From the NCBI RefSeq assembly GCF_044762855.1, contig NZ_JBIWFB010000012.1, positions 51,575-115,574 of the forward strand: DNA of 64,000 nt, given 5' to 3'. Positions 9,461-18,056 of this stretch are shown piece after piece. Below the pieces are notes generated by a model. The model worked only from the letters and a program-made list of their open reading frames with translations, did no database searches and was not told the origin of the DNA. A program made the position numbers and the translations under genes. This stretch comes from Psychrobacillus sp044762855. GTDB lineage: Bacteria > Bacillota > Bacilli > Bacillales_A > Planococcaceae. Numbering within the stretch: position 1 is the first letter of the stretch; each line of letters opens with the position of its first letter.

Positions 9461-9682
9461 TTATTTTTTGGATTCACTTTGAATAACACCGTTTGCTGTG
9501 TGAACAGATGCTTTTCCTCTAATTTTCATCGCAGATGTGTGCTCTGTAAATTGGGCAATCATTACTTCACCTGTATCTAGTTTTTCAGAATGATGGAACT
9601 TTGTATCCGTGCCACGGGTTAGCCCAATGACATGCACCCCATCTTCTTCTGCTTTTATGACGATAAAATCTGAACTAGACAT
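9461..9682 (-). CDS. mtrB: trp RNA-binding attenuation protein (TRAP)
   Basis: TRAP forms an 11-subunit ring that binds tryptophan and then wraps G/UAG-repeat RNA to block trp expression. The 73-residue sequence is nearly identical in its core (VIGLTRGTDTKFHHSEKLD, IAQFTEHTSA) to B. subtilis MtrB. The RNA-contacting residues known there as Lys37, Lys56 and Arg58 correspond to Lys34, Lys53 and Arg55 and are intact. It follows folE (mtrA) as usual. Its main known target, trpEDCFBA, is not in this cluster. Confidence 0.96.
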   Translation of the reverse strand: MSSSDFIVIKAEEDGVHVIGLTRGTDTKFHHSEKLDTGEVMIAQFTEHTSAMKIRGKASVHTANGVIQSESKK

Positions 9683-9750
9683 AATTTAATCTCCTTTACC
9701 CGAACAATCTTTTTTCATCATACCATATTCTAAAACTTTCTCCAAAACAG

Positions 9751-10320
9751 TTACTTCATCTGTATAAAAGATAATATTTCGGAGCGTTTTACTTCGTCTG
9801 TTTCCAAAATCCCTCTAGCTACTGCCGTTACCGTTTTAGCACCTGGTTTTTTAATGCCACGCATCGTCATACACATATGCTCTGCCTCAATAACAACATA
9901 AACTCCGTGGGGATTCAACATTTCCATAATATCTTCTGCGATACTGGATGTGATTCTTTCCTGTAGTTGTGGGCGTCTTGCCGTTGTTTCAACAGCTCTC
10001 GCTAATTTACTTAATCCGGTTACGACTCCATCACGAGGAATATATGCCACATGTGCTTTTCCGTAAAAAGGGACAAGATGATGCTCGCACATGGAATGGA
10101 AAGGAATATCTTTTACTAATACAAGCTCTTCATGTTCTTCGTTAAATACGGTCTTGAAATATTCTTTTGGATCTTGATGTAAGCCTTCAAACATTTCCGC
10201 ATACATTTTAGAAACTCGTTTCGGCGTTTCGAGTAATCCTTCTCTTTCGGGATCTTCTCCAACTGCCTCTAAAATCATTTTTACTGCTTCTTCTATTTTT
10301 TTCAGATCGACATTCGTCAT
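9751..10320 (-). CDS. folE: GTP cyclohydrolase I
   Basis: It converts GTP to dihydroneopterin triphosphate, the entry step to folate. The zinc ligands are seen as Cys78 and His81 (MCEHHLVPF) and Cys150 (HMCMTMRG). The 189-residue length is standard. It is the first gene of the folE-mtrB pair (mtrAB in B. subtilis). The ATG at 10320 follows a GGGGG-rich site overlapping a short leader. Confidence 0.95.
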   Translation of the reverse strand: MTNVDLKKIEEAVKMILEAVGEDPEREGLLETPKRVSKMYAEMFEGLHQDPKEYFKTVFNEEHEELVLVKDIPFHSMCEHHLVPFYGKAHVAYIPRDGVVTGLSKLARAVETTARRPQLQERITSSIAEDIMEMLNPHGVYVVIEAEHMCMTMRGIKKPGAKTVTAVARGILETDEVKRSEILSFIQMK

Positions 10321-10421
10321 CTGTTAACCCCCTAGAACTAACTTATATACCATTAGCATCTTAGCATACGAATGCAATATAATAAATATTTTTTACTTTA
10401 TTCAATAGCAAGTCTTGTATA

Positions 10422-10511
10422 AAGTAAAGCCTCCACTAGATGTCACAATTTTGAAAGGAATTAATTGCTCATACGCAATTCAAAATTTGGACGCAATTAC
10501 GCCAAGGCGAA
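10422..10511 (+). repeat. dispersed element family B, copy 1
   Basis: About 90 bases beginning AAGTAAAGCCTCC, then TGTCACAATTTTGAA, TTAATTGC, CAATTCAAAATTTGGACG and CAATTACGCCAAGGCG. The same blocks in the same order occur, inverted, at 33661-33756 and 54311-54406. This copy is diverged and its terminal palindrome (CAATTACGCC/GGCGTAATTG in copy 3) has decayed. It lies between the hbs terminator and folE; no gene is in this 297-base gap. Confidence 0.75.
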
Positions 10512-10556
10512 ACTGATTTATGTACCTTCACAATTTTTCTTTCGTACTATGTAATT

Positions 10557-10602
10557 GAAAAGAACGGCTACTATGAAGCAAGCTTCACAATAACCGTTCT
10601 AT
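10557..10602 (-). terminator. intrinsic terminator after hbs
   Basis: A long imperfect stem (AGAACGGTTATTGTGAAGC with GCTTCATAGTAGCCGTTCT) followed on the minus strand by TTTTC, just past the hbs stop. Confidence 0.8.
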
Positions 10603-10617
10603 GTACTACAACATCAA

Positions 10618-10890
10618 TTATTTAACTGCGTCTTTAAGTGCTTTACCTGGTTTAAAAGCAGGCACCTTGCTAGCAGCGATGTCGATTTCTTCACCTGTTT
10701 GAGGGTTACGTCCTTTACGTGCTGCACGTTCACGAACCTCAAAGTTACCGAAGCCGATTAATTGAACTTTACCTCCATCTGCAAGAGCAGCTTGAATTGA
10801 TTCAAATACAGCTTCAACAGCTTTAGATGCGTCTTTCTTAGAAAGTTCTGCAGCTTCCGCAACAGCGTTTACTAATTCTGTTTTATTCAT
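10618..10890 (-). CDS. hbs: DNA-binding protein HU
   Basis: The major histone-like nucleoid protein. The 90-residue product begins NKTELVNAVAE and contains GFGNFEVRERAARKGRNP, the DNA-binding arm signature. I used the ATG at 10890, preceded by a very strong AGAGGAGGTGA. A GTG three codons upstream is inside that site. It lies between spoIVA and folE as in B. subtilis and is a single-gene unit bounded by its terminator. Confidence 0.97.
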   Translation of the reverse strand: MNKTELVNAVAEAAELSKKDASKAVEAVFESIQAALADGGKVQLIGFGNFEVRERAARKGRNPQTGEEIDIAASKVPAFKPGKALKDAVK

Positions 10891-11015
10891 ACCATTCACC
10901 TCCTCTCAAAGGAAGATAGCTTTAAGCCTGTAAAAAGAGTATCACAACAGAAATGGCTTCGCAACACTATTTACACGTGTTTAGGGAAGAATCCTTAAAA
11001 AAACGGCATTTTCAT

Positions 11016-11058
11016 AAAAATACAGGACTTTTCGCATAGTCGCGAAAAGCCCTGTATC
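11016..11058 (-). terminator. intrinsic terminator after spoIVA
   Basis: A 16-bp stem (ATACAGGGCTTTTCGC with GCGAAAAGTCCTGTAT, one G-T pair) followed on the minus strand by TTTTATG, immediately past the spoIVA stop. Confidence 0.88.
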
Positions 11059-11062
11059 AGAT

Positions 11063-12541
11063 TTACAGTATAAACGTTACCATTCCTCGATCGCCTTCGT
11101 TTACCATTCTTTCGATCGTTTGACGCATTCTATTTTTCGCCACTGCCGAAACGCTTTCCGTTTTGTAGCGCAAACTTTCTTTCATCACTTCGACTAAGGA
11201 AGTTCCGAAAACCTGTGTTTGCCATAAGGCATCACGATCGTGCAAATACCCATGTTTTAAATCTTTTAATAATTGCTGACTATGGAATTCTGAGCCGATG
11301 AGCGGTGCAAATTCTGCCTCCATATCGACCCGAATAATGTGAAGAGAAGCTGCTTTTGCTTTTAAGCTAACTCCATAAAAATTATTTTGTTTAATGATTT
11401 CAGGTGCAGAAGGTTGGAAATCTTGTATAGTTGGTAGCGACACGCCGTATCCGTGATTTTTCGCCGCTTCTAGTGCTTCTGAAAATTTATTATATGCCTT
11501 TTTCGCCGTTGAAGCATCCTTCACGAACAAAAGCCAATCTTTTTTCGATTGAATTGGTTCTTCTAACCACTCATCGCACACTTCTTGGAACACTTCTGGC
11601 TTCAAGCCTATTTGAATACAAGCAGATCCTCGACCCGGATTCGCCTCTACGACTTCTGCCGATTGAATAAATGGCACTTGCTTGAACCTTGCAGCAAGTT
11701 CTTTTACGTCTTTCATTTTTGAGACAATTTGTAACCATTCGTGTAAAGAAGAAGTGATGGCATTGTTCACAAAATGATCCGGTTCTAGTACATCCGTCCA
11801 ATCAGGCTTTAACACTTCAATATCGGTAATTGGAAATTCATAAAGTGCCTGTTGGAGTATGTACTGAATTTCCTCCGCAGTCATACGATCAACAGCTACC
11901 GCGATTACAGGCACTTCATGTTTTTTCTGTAATTCTTCACTCAATTGAATCGTGTCTATATGACCAGGATTTTTGCTATTTAATACAATGACAAATGGTT
12001 TACCGATTTCTTTTAGTTGCGAAATAATTTGCTCTTCTGCTTCTTCCGCTGCTTTTCGCGGAATATTATTTACTGATCCATCTGTCGTTACGACGATACC
12101 AATTGTTGAATGATCACGAATTACTTTGTCAGTACCTATTCGCGCTGCTTCTTCAAATGGGATTGCTTCGCTATGCCATGGGGTGTGTACGAGTTTCTGT
12201 CCGTCTTCTCCAGATCCAGTGTTAATCCCTTCGATCATGTAGCCAACACAATCTACTAACCGAATTTGTAGTCGTAATTGATCTTCTCCTAGGTGGATAT
12301 TCGTTCCATGTGCTGGGACAAATTTAGGTTCTGCAGTCATAATGACATTACCTGGAGAACTTTGCGGAAGCTCATCTTGCGCACGAATTCTTTCCGCTTC
12401 ATCTTGAATATTCGGAATGACAACGAGCTCCATTACTCGTTTGACAAAAGTTGATTTGCCTACCCTAACTGGACCTACAACACCAATATACACATCTCCA
12501 TTAGTTCGCTCTGCTATTTGTTCATAAAGTTGATTTGACAT
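11063..12541 (-). CDS. spoIVA: stage IV sporulation protein A, spore coat basement-layer ATPase
   Basis: It polymerises on the forespore surface with ATP hydrolysis and anchors the spore coat. From the ATG at 12541 the product is 492 residues, the exact length of B. subtilis SpoIVA. The Walker A motif GPVRVGKST is at residues 23-31. AAAGGAGA lies just upstream of that ATG; the longer reading frame starting at 12580 has no site. It shows that the host makes endospores. Expression is expected from mother-cell sigma factor E. Confidence 0.96.
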   Translation of the reverse strand: MSNQLYEQIAERTNGDVYIGVVGPVRVGKSTFVKRVMELVVIPNIQDEAERIRAQDELPQSSPGNVIMTAEPKFVPAHGTNIHLGEDQLRLQIRLVDCVGYMIEGINTGSGEDGQKLVHTPWHSEAIPFEEAARIGTDKVIRDHSTIGIVVTTDGSVNNIPRKAAEEAEEQIISQLKEIGKPFVIVLNSKNPGHIDTIQLSEELQKKHEVPVIAVAVDRMTAEEIQYILQQALYEFPITDIEVLKPDWTDVLEPDHFVNNAITSSLHEWLQIVSKMKDVKELAARFKQVPFIQSAEVVEANPGRGSACIQIGLKPEVFQEVCDEWLEEPIQSKKDWLLFVKDASTAKKAYNKFSEALEAAKNHGYGVSLPTIQDFQPSAPEIIKQNNFYGVSLKAKAASLHIIRVDMEAEFAPLIGSEFHSQQLLKDLKHGYLHDRDALWQTQVFGTSLVEVMKESLRYKTESVSAVAKNRMRQTIERMVNEGDRGMVTFIL

Positions 12542-12579
12542 GGATAGTCTCCTTTCTTCGCAATCTAATATATGTGACA

Positions 12580-12616
12580 AAAAAACGTTTCATGCATAAA
12601 GCATAAAACGTTTTTC
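12580..12616 (-). terminator. hairpin upstream of spoIVA, possibly a terminator
   Basis: AAAACGTTT plus GCAT with their complements around ATAAA; on the minus strand it ends in TTTTTTTG. It lies just before the spoIVA leader, so it would stop upstream read-through rather than end a nearby gene. Confidence 0.55.
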
Positions 12617-12690
12617 TATGTATGAATTATCCTTGCATGTGGTACTCGCGTGAAGTTCCAGTAGAGTAAATTACAATGCATTATGGAGAG

Positions 12691-13128
12691 TGTGACATAA
12701 AAGGTGGCCGCTAGTCATCGCGCGTGGGACCCAACTATATCCGAGCTATTTATCTGGAGAAGATTGCCCAATATAAAATGCGCAACGTTCTAGTCATTTC
12801 CCGCAACATTAAATAGAATTCGCGCAACATTTCACTTCAAACGCGCAACATTAGGGGTCATTTGCGCAACGTTGACAAAAATGATTCATAGTCATCGTCG
12901 TCTCACTTCAAGTAAACTTGTTGTTATAAGAATTAGTTGCTTTCATATACAATTTAGTTGCTCTTGCGCTGATTTTAGTTGCTTTCGGTGTAGAATTAGT
13001 TGCTTTCAATGACTAATCGGTTGCTCTTAGCCATTTACTGGAAAAGCTTAATTAAAAATAAGAATAAATTTTATATGGAGCGAGTTGATACTGAAAAAGT
13101 AGGCAATTTCTGTTGCTTTTGCAGCAGT
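12691..13128 (+). repeat. dispersed element family A, copy 1, with two inverted 21-bp arrays
   Basis: This gap between spoIVA and yphF holds no credible gene. It contains GCAAC five times at 12782, 12803, 12824, 12845 and 12866, every interval exactly 21 bp, mostly inside GCGCAACATT. It then contains the reverse complement GTTGC at 12936, 12957, 12978, 12999 and 13020, again exactly 21 bp apart, mostly inside TTAGTTGCTTTC. The left flank (ATCCGAGCTATTTATCTGGA), the spacer (GTCATCGTCGTCTCAC) and the right flank (ACTGAAAAAGTA, GCAATTTCT) recur in copy 2 at 19451. Confidence 0.9.
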
Positions 13129-13152
13129 CACTTCCTTAAGAAGATTTATACA

Positions 13153-13197
13153 AAAAAGATTAGGGAAGTGACAGCATCACTTTCCTAATCTTTTTTT
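13153..13197 (-). terminator. intrinsic terminator after yphF
   Basis: A stem of about 19 bp (AAAAGATTAGGGAAGTGA with its complement) with T runs on both strands. It lies downstream of yphF and would also stop plus-strand transcription. Confidence 0.85.
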
Positions 13198-13253
13198 ATT
13201 AGATAATAATCCGTCCAAAACAAATTGAAACATACTAGTCTAACACATCGTCT

Positions 13254-13970
13254 CTACTTTGCAGGCGTAATCATAAAAACTGGTTCATTATTTTCATTTA
13301 CCGTATATGGAAGCGAGTAGGCAGGAACAATGGCAAAATTATCGGTCAGTAAAAAGCGGATATCTTCTCCCGGTTTTACCTCTACTTCATTGTCTTGAAG
13401 TAAATGATTTAACTCGATAGAGTAATCCACATACACTTTCCCGTCACCTGTCGCTACTAATGGCAACTGTGTGTCGGAATAAGGACTTTGCACAGATAAC
13501 TCACTTTTATATCCCATTTTCTTGTAATCTAGCTTATATACCCCTTCTGCAATGATTTCTGCAACCGGTCCGTATCCGTTGATCCCTTTTCGGTAGTTAA
13601 TATCTCGGATTGTATCTGCGAGACGCAAATCTACCAATTTAACAGTAGGATTTTCCTCTACGTCCATAATCACATATTGGTAAATTCCACCTGCTTCGTA
13701 GGAGTTTGCAGGGACTTTCCCCATGTATGCAGGCACTACTTTTTTAAAGTCGATTGGATATTTTATATATTGATCTGTTTCCATATCTCTTGTTTTTATT
13801 GGAAGTAAGCCTCCCGAATCTTCCCGAAAGCTATTTACTGCATTTTGGACAGCGTTTAATTGATCTTCGTATGGCAATAAATTCTCTGGCTCATATCCGC
13901 TTTTGTAACTACACCCAGCTAATACGAGAAGGCCCATAGTAAGAATTGCTAATAGACGTAATTTTTTCAT
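13254..13970 (-). CDS. yphF: YphF-like lipoprotein, function unknown
   Basis: A 238-residue exported protein. The N terminus is a lipoprotein signal: basic MKKLR, a hydrophobic stretch and the lipobox LAGC with Cys20. No catalytic motif is visible in the mature part. The call rests on position: between spoIVA and yphE-gpsA in B. subtilis lies yphF, of similar length. It is 12 bases downstream of the YphE-like gene and probably co-transcribed. Confidence 0.75.
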   Translation of the reverse strand: MKKLRLLAILTMGLLVLAGCSYKSGYEPENLLPYEDQLNAVQNAVNSFREDSGGLLPIKTRDMETDQYIKYPIDFKKVVPAYMGKVPANSYEAGGIYQYVIMDVEENPTVKLVDLRLADTIRDINYRKGINGYGPVAEIIAEGVYKLDYKKMGYKSELSVQSPYSDTQLPLVATGDGKVYVDYSIELNHLLQDNEVEVKPGEDIRFLLTDNFAIVPAYSLPYTVNENNEPVFMITPAK

Positions 13971-13982
13971 GGAATCTCCTTA

Positions 13983-14210
13983 CTAAGCTTTTGTTGGGTT
14001 AAAAATAATATAAATCATCGTAATGAAGCCTATAAATAACAGTATGTATGCGATTAAACCAAAAATAAATTTCAAGAAAGCGTTTTTAAATTTTGTTTTT
14101 ACAAAAAACATAAAAAGCATTGCTAAAAACATACAACCCATAGATCCAAATGATATCCACATTTTATCCATCGATGACACTAACAATACAGGTAACAATA
14201 ACTTCCCCAC
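13983..14210 (-). CDS. yphE: YphE-like small membrane protein (DUF2768 type)
   Basis: A protein of 62-75 residues with two membrane segments around a short basic loop (KTKFKN). KMWISFGSMG near the N terminus resembles B. subtilis YphE. The start is uncertain. The frame opens at a GTG at 14210 that overlaps AAAGGTGG. A TTG four codons in fits that site better. An ATG thirteen codons in gives the shortest form. It lies between gpsA and yphF, the usual place. Function unknown. Confidence 0.7.
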   Translation of the reverse strand: MGKLLLPVLLVSSMDKMWISFGSMGCMFLAMLFMFFVKTKFKNAFLKFIFGLIAYILLFIGFITMIYIIFNPTKA

Positions 14211-14315
14211 CTTTCTACAACTATCAAATACACCATGGTGTATTTACTCCTAGAGTTTCTAAAATTCGGAGAAGGCACGTAAACCACAGCCGAATTAAGT
14301 TAAATTATACCACTT

Positions 14316-14347
14316 CGAAAAAGAGTTGCTATCAAACAACTCTTTTC
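14316..14347 (-). terminator. intrinsic terminator after gpsA
   Basis: AAAAGAGTTG with CAACTCTTTT around an eight-base loop; T-rich on the minus strand. It lies just past gpsA. Confidence 0.8.
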
Positions 14348-14359
14348 TTTGTGACAAAT

Positions 14360-15379
14360 TTAGAACGATTTATAATCGTCCAACTCATGCTTTTTCGTGC
14401 GATGCATCAAAGTATCGACCGCTTCTTTCGGGTGAGTACCTTCAAATAATACAGAATGCAATGCTTCGGTGATCGGCATATCTACTTCTTGTTTTTTTGC
14501 AAGCTGATAAGCGGCTTTTGTCGTTCTTACGCCTTCTACGACCATTCCCATCTCATCTAACACTGTTTGTAGGCTTGCGCCTTTACCGAGCATATTCCCT
14601 GCTCGCCAGTTTCTAGAATGGACGCTTGTACATGTTACGATCAAATCGCCCATACCAGTTAACCCTGAAAATGTAGAAGCAGCCGCTCCTAAACTAATGC
14701 CTAGTCTCGTAATTTCTGCTAGCCCTCTTGTAATAAGCGCAGCTTTTGCATTATCCCCATAGCCTAAACCATCTACAATTCCAGCTGCTAAAGCTATGAC
14801 ATTTTTTAAAGCTGCTCCTATTTCTACACCTACAACATCATCATTGGTATATACACGGAAAGAATTATTCATAAATAAATCTTGTACTTTTTCTGCTGCT
14901 TCCATTTTTTCACTTGCTACAGTGACCGTAGTTGGATGTTGCAACACTACTTCCTCTGCATGACTTGGTCCAGATAACACAACAATGGCATCTACAAAAT
15001 CAGCGGGAAGCTCCTCTTCTAGCATTTCGGAAATGCGTTTTAATGAATCGGGTTCAATTCCTTTTGAAACATGCACAAATAATTTTTTCTCCGTTAAAAA
15101 CGGCTTCATATTTTGACAAACTTCACGGATTGCTTTTGTTGGTACTGCAATCACGATAGTAGAAGCATGTTGAATTGCTTCTTCAAAATGACTAGTCGAT
15201 TTTAAATTGCTCGGCATTGAAATATTCGGTAAATATTTCTCATTAGTATGCTGATCGTTTATTTCTTTCGCTTGATCTTCGCGGTGTGACCACAAAAGAC
15301 AATCATTATTATTATTCGCGAGCACCATTGCAAGCGCTGTTCCCCAGCTGCCTGCACCAAGTACTGTTACTTTCTCCAT
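14360..15379 (-). CDS. gpsA: NAD(P)-dependent glycerol-3-phosphate dehydrogenase
   Basis: It reduces dihydroxyacetone phosphate to sn-glycerol-3-phosphate for phospholipid synthesis. The 339-residue protein has the N-terminal GAGSWGTALAMVLA nucleotide-binding motif, the catalytic-lysine segment GAALKNVIALAAGI, and GLTGMGDLIVTC. It is downstream of der with a 21-base gap, as in B. subtilis. Confidence 0.97.
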   Translation of the reverse strand: MEKVTVLGAGSWGTALAMVLANNNNDCLLWSHREDQAKEINDQHTNEKYLPNISMPSNLKSTSHFEEAIQHASTIVIAVPTKAIREVCQNMKPFLTEKKLFVHVSKGIEPDSLKRISEMLEEELPADFVDAIVVLSGPSHAEEVVLQHPTTVTVASEKMEAAEKVQDLFMNNSFRVYTNDDVVGVEIGAALKNVIALAAGIVDGLGYGDNAKAALITRGLAEITRLGISLGAAASTFSGLTGMGDLIVTCTSVHSRNWRAGNMLGKGASLQTVLDEMGMVVEGVRTTKAAYQLAKKQEVDMPITEALHSVLFEGTHPKEAVDTLMHRTKKHELDDYKSF

Positions 15380-15400
15380 GTCCTTACGCCCCTTTTACAC

Positions 15401-16711
15401 TCAAGTTCTTGCGCGAGTAATGATACGTATTGGAGTCCCTTCAAAATCAAAGGATTCACGAATACGGTTTTCTAAAAAGCGCTCGTATGAGAAATGCATC
15501 ATGTCTGGTTCGTTTACAAATACAACAAATGTCGGTGGTTTAATCGCCACTTGCGTCGCATAGTAAATACGTAATCTCTTCCCTTTATCAGTTGGAGCAG
15601 GGTTACGAGCTACAGAATCTTCAATGACTTCATTCAATACAGAAGATTGAACGCGAAGTGAATGATTTTCACTTACTTTGTTTATGATTGGAAGCAAGCT
15701 ATGCACACGTTGTTTCGTTTTTGCAGAAACAAAGACAATCGGCGCATAATCTAAAAATTGGAAATGCTCACGAATTGATTTCGTCATTTCATTCATTGTT
15801 TTATCGTCTTTTTCGATTGCATCCCATTTGTTCATAACGATGATAACCGCTTTACCACCTTCATGGGCATACCCGGCAATTTTCTTATCTTGCTCTTGGA
15901 TACCTTCTTCCGCGTTTAGTACGACTAACACAACGTCTGAACGTTCAATCGCCTTTAACGCACGAAGCACACTGTATTTCTCAGTTGTTTCGTATACTTT
16001 TCCTTTTTTACGCATCCCGGCTGTATCGATCATGACGTACTCTTGCCCATCAAAAGAATATTCCGTATCAATTGCATCACGAGTAGTTCCTGCAATATCA
16101 CTAACGATTACGCGTTCTTGTCCTAAAAATGAATTGATCAAAGATGATTTCCCAACATTCGGTCTACCGATTAAGGAGAATTTAATCGTATCTTCTCCGT
16201 ATTCCTGATCTTCTACAGTAGGGAAGTTTTTTGCTACTTCGTCTAGTAAATCCCCTAGTCCTAATCCGTGAGATCCTGAAATAGGAAATGGTTCGCCCAT
16301 TCCTAATGCATAGAAATCATAAATCATTTCGCGCATATCGGGATTATCAATTTTGTTCACTGCTAAAACGATTGGTTTTTTCGTTTTATACAAAATTTTA
16401 GCAACATATTCGTCTGCCGATGTAACGCCTTCACGTCCATTTGTTAAGAAGATAATTACATCCGCTTCATCCATTGCGATCTCTGCTTGTTGCTTAATTT
16501 GCTCTAAAAAGGGTTCGTCACTTAGTTCAATACCACCTGTATCGATAATATTAAATTCATGTGTTAACCAATCGGCAGAACTATATATACGATCACGTGT
16601 AATACCTGGAATGTCCTCCACGATAGAAACACGCTCTCCTACGATTCGATTAAATATAGTCGATTTGCCGACATTTGGCCTACCAACGATTGCTACTACT
16701 GGTTTTGTCAT
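15401..16711 (-). CDS. der: ribosome biogenesis GTPase Der (EngA)
   Basis: A double-domain GTPase needed for 50S subunit assembly. Two G domains are seen, each with GRPNVGKS: one at residues 10-17 and one in the middle of the protein. DTAGMRKKGK and NKWD motifs follow, then a KH-like C-terminal domain. The 436-residue length is standard. It is followed by gpsA. Confidence 0.97.
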   Translation of the reverse strand: MTKPVVAIVGRPNVGKSTIFNRIVGERVSIVEDIPGITRDRIYSSADWLTHEFNIIDTGGIELSDEPFLEQIKQQAEIAMDEADVIIFLTNGREGVTSADEYVAKILYKTKKPIVLAVNKIDNPDMREMIYDFYALGMGEPFPISGSHGLGLGDLLDEVAKNFPTVEDQEYGEDTIKFSLIGRPNVGKSSLINSFLGQERVIVSDIAGTTRDAIDTEYSFDGQEYVMIDTAGMRKKGKVYETTEKYSVLRALKAIERSDVVLVVLNAEEGIQEQDKKIAGYAHEGGKAVIIVMNKWDAIEKDDKTMNEMTKSIREHFQFLDYAPIVFVSAKTKQRVHSLLPIINKVSENHSLRVQSSVLNEVIEDSVARNPAPTDKGKRLRIYYATQVAIKPPTFVVFVNEPDMMHFSYERFLENRIRESFDFEGTPIRIITRART

Positions 16712-16762
16712 TACTTATTCATCCTTCCAACTTCGTCTAAGTTGTATTATACAACAAAAAGA

Positions 16763-16801
16763 CAAAAGCAGGCGACTTCTTTGTCGAAGTCACCTGCTTT
16801 G
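16763..16801 (-). terminator. intrinsic terminator after ypfD
   Basis: AAAGCAGGTGACTTC with GAAGTCGCCTGCTTT around a six-base loop, then TTGTCTTTTT on the minus strand. Confidence 0.87.
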
Positions 16802-16820
16802 TGATTCTTATAGACTGATT

Positions 16821-17963
16821 TTATTTCGTAAAGTCCTTTAGCTTGTCTCCAAGTACATCGCTTATAGAGAAGCCTCTAGATTCTTCTGGTAACTGATAAT
16901 CCGCCAAATCAAATGCTTCTTCATTTTCGACTAACTCTTTGATACTTAAGGACAATCTTTTTTCTTTACTATTTACTTCTAACACTTTCACTAGTACTTC
17001 TTCGCCTTCTTTTAATACTTCTTGTGGTGTACCAATATGTTTGTGGGCGATTTGTGAAATATGCACAAGACCTTCTACACCTGGAAGTACTTCTACAAAA
17101 GCACCATAAGAAACAAGTCGTTTTACTTTACCTGTTAAAATGCTTCCTTTTGCAGCCTTTTCTTCAATTTCGTCCCACGGTCCAGGTAAAGTATCTTTAA
17201 TAGATAAAGAAATTCTTTCTGAATCGCGGTCAATTGACAATACTTTTACTTTCACTTGTTGCCCTTCTTTTAAAACATCCGCAATATTATCTAAATGCTC
17301 GTAGGACACTTGTGAAATATGCACAAGCCCGTCAACTCCACCGATATCTACGAATGCCCCAAAGGACGCTAAGCGTTGAACTGTACCATCTAATACGTCA
17401 CCTGGTTGGATGGCATCTAATGTTTTTTGTTTATTAACCGATTTTTCATCTTCCACTACTGCTTTGTGGGAAAGGATTAATCGATTTTTATCTTTTTCTA
17501 ATTCTACAATTTTAAAGGTTAACACTTTCCCTTTATAATCATCGAATGACTCAACGAAATGGTCTTCAATTAAAGATGCAGGGATAAATCCACGCACACC
17601 TAAATCGACTACTAATCCGCCTTTTACTACTTCTTTTACTTCTGTTTCAATAATTTCACCAGATTGGAATTGCTTTTCAAGCTGATCCCATGCTTTTTCA
17701 GCATCTACTTTTCGTTTGGAAAGAACAAAATTAGCTTCTTCCACTTTTGTAATCATAAGTTCCAGTTCATCACCGATGGAAACGGCGTCGGATGCTTTTT
17801 CAATATGCAAGCTAGATAGTTCACTAATAGGAACGATGCCATCAAAAGGTGCACCTTCGATTGATACGATTGCCGATTTTTCATCTACTTGTGCAACCGT
17901 TGCTTTAACTAGATCTCCCTCTTTAAACTCATGTGTGTCGTTTAAGTTCATTTCTTCTGACAT
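16821..17963 (-). CDS. ypfD: S1 RNA-binding domain protein, YpfD (RpsA-like)
   Basis: A 380-residue protein made of four consecutive S1 domains. The third and fourth carry the near-identical GAFVDIGGVDGLVHISQ and GAFVEVLPGVEGLVHISQ. It resembles ribosomal protein S1 but is the short Bacillus form, whose role in translation is not settled. The start ATG at 17963 has AAGGAGG eight bases upstream; the longer frame from 17981 starts inside that site. It lies between the plsC-type gene and der, as in B. subtilis. Confidence 0.92.
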   Translation of the reverse strand: MSEEMNLNDTHEFKEGDLVKATVAQVDEKSAIVSIEGAPFDGIVPISELSSLHIEKASDAVSIGDELELMITKVEEANFVLSKRKVDAEKAWDQLEKQFQSGEIIETEVKEVVKGGLVVDLGVRGFIPASLIEDHFVESFDDYKGKVLTFKIVELEKDKNRLILSHKAVVEDEKSVNKQKTLDAIQPGDVLDGTVQRLASFGAFVDIGGVDGLVHISQVSYEHLDNIADVLKEGQQVKVKVLSIDRDSERISLSIKDTLPGPWDEIEEKAAKGSILTGKVKRLVSYGAFVEVLPGVEGLVHISQIAHKHIGTPQEVLKEGEEVLVKVLEVNSKEKRLSLSIKELVENEEAFDLADYQLPEESRGFSISDVLGDKLKDFTK

Positions 17964-18056
17964 ATGATATTCCTCCTTCACAACGTCTCTTATCTATTTT
18001 ATGCGAACTAGCACAGAAATACAAAAAGAAGCACTTTTGAAATGGAAAAAGTCTAA

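Noticed and set aside
13000..13188. A 62-codon plus-strand frame between spoIVA and yphF
   Set aside because: It begins in the GTTGC array and ends in the yphF terminator; no homologous frame survives in the second copy of the element.
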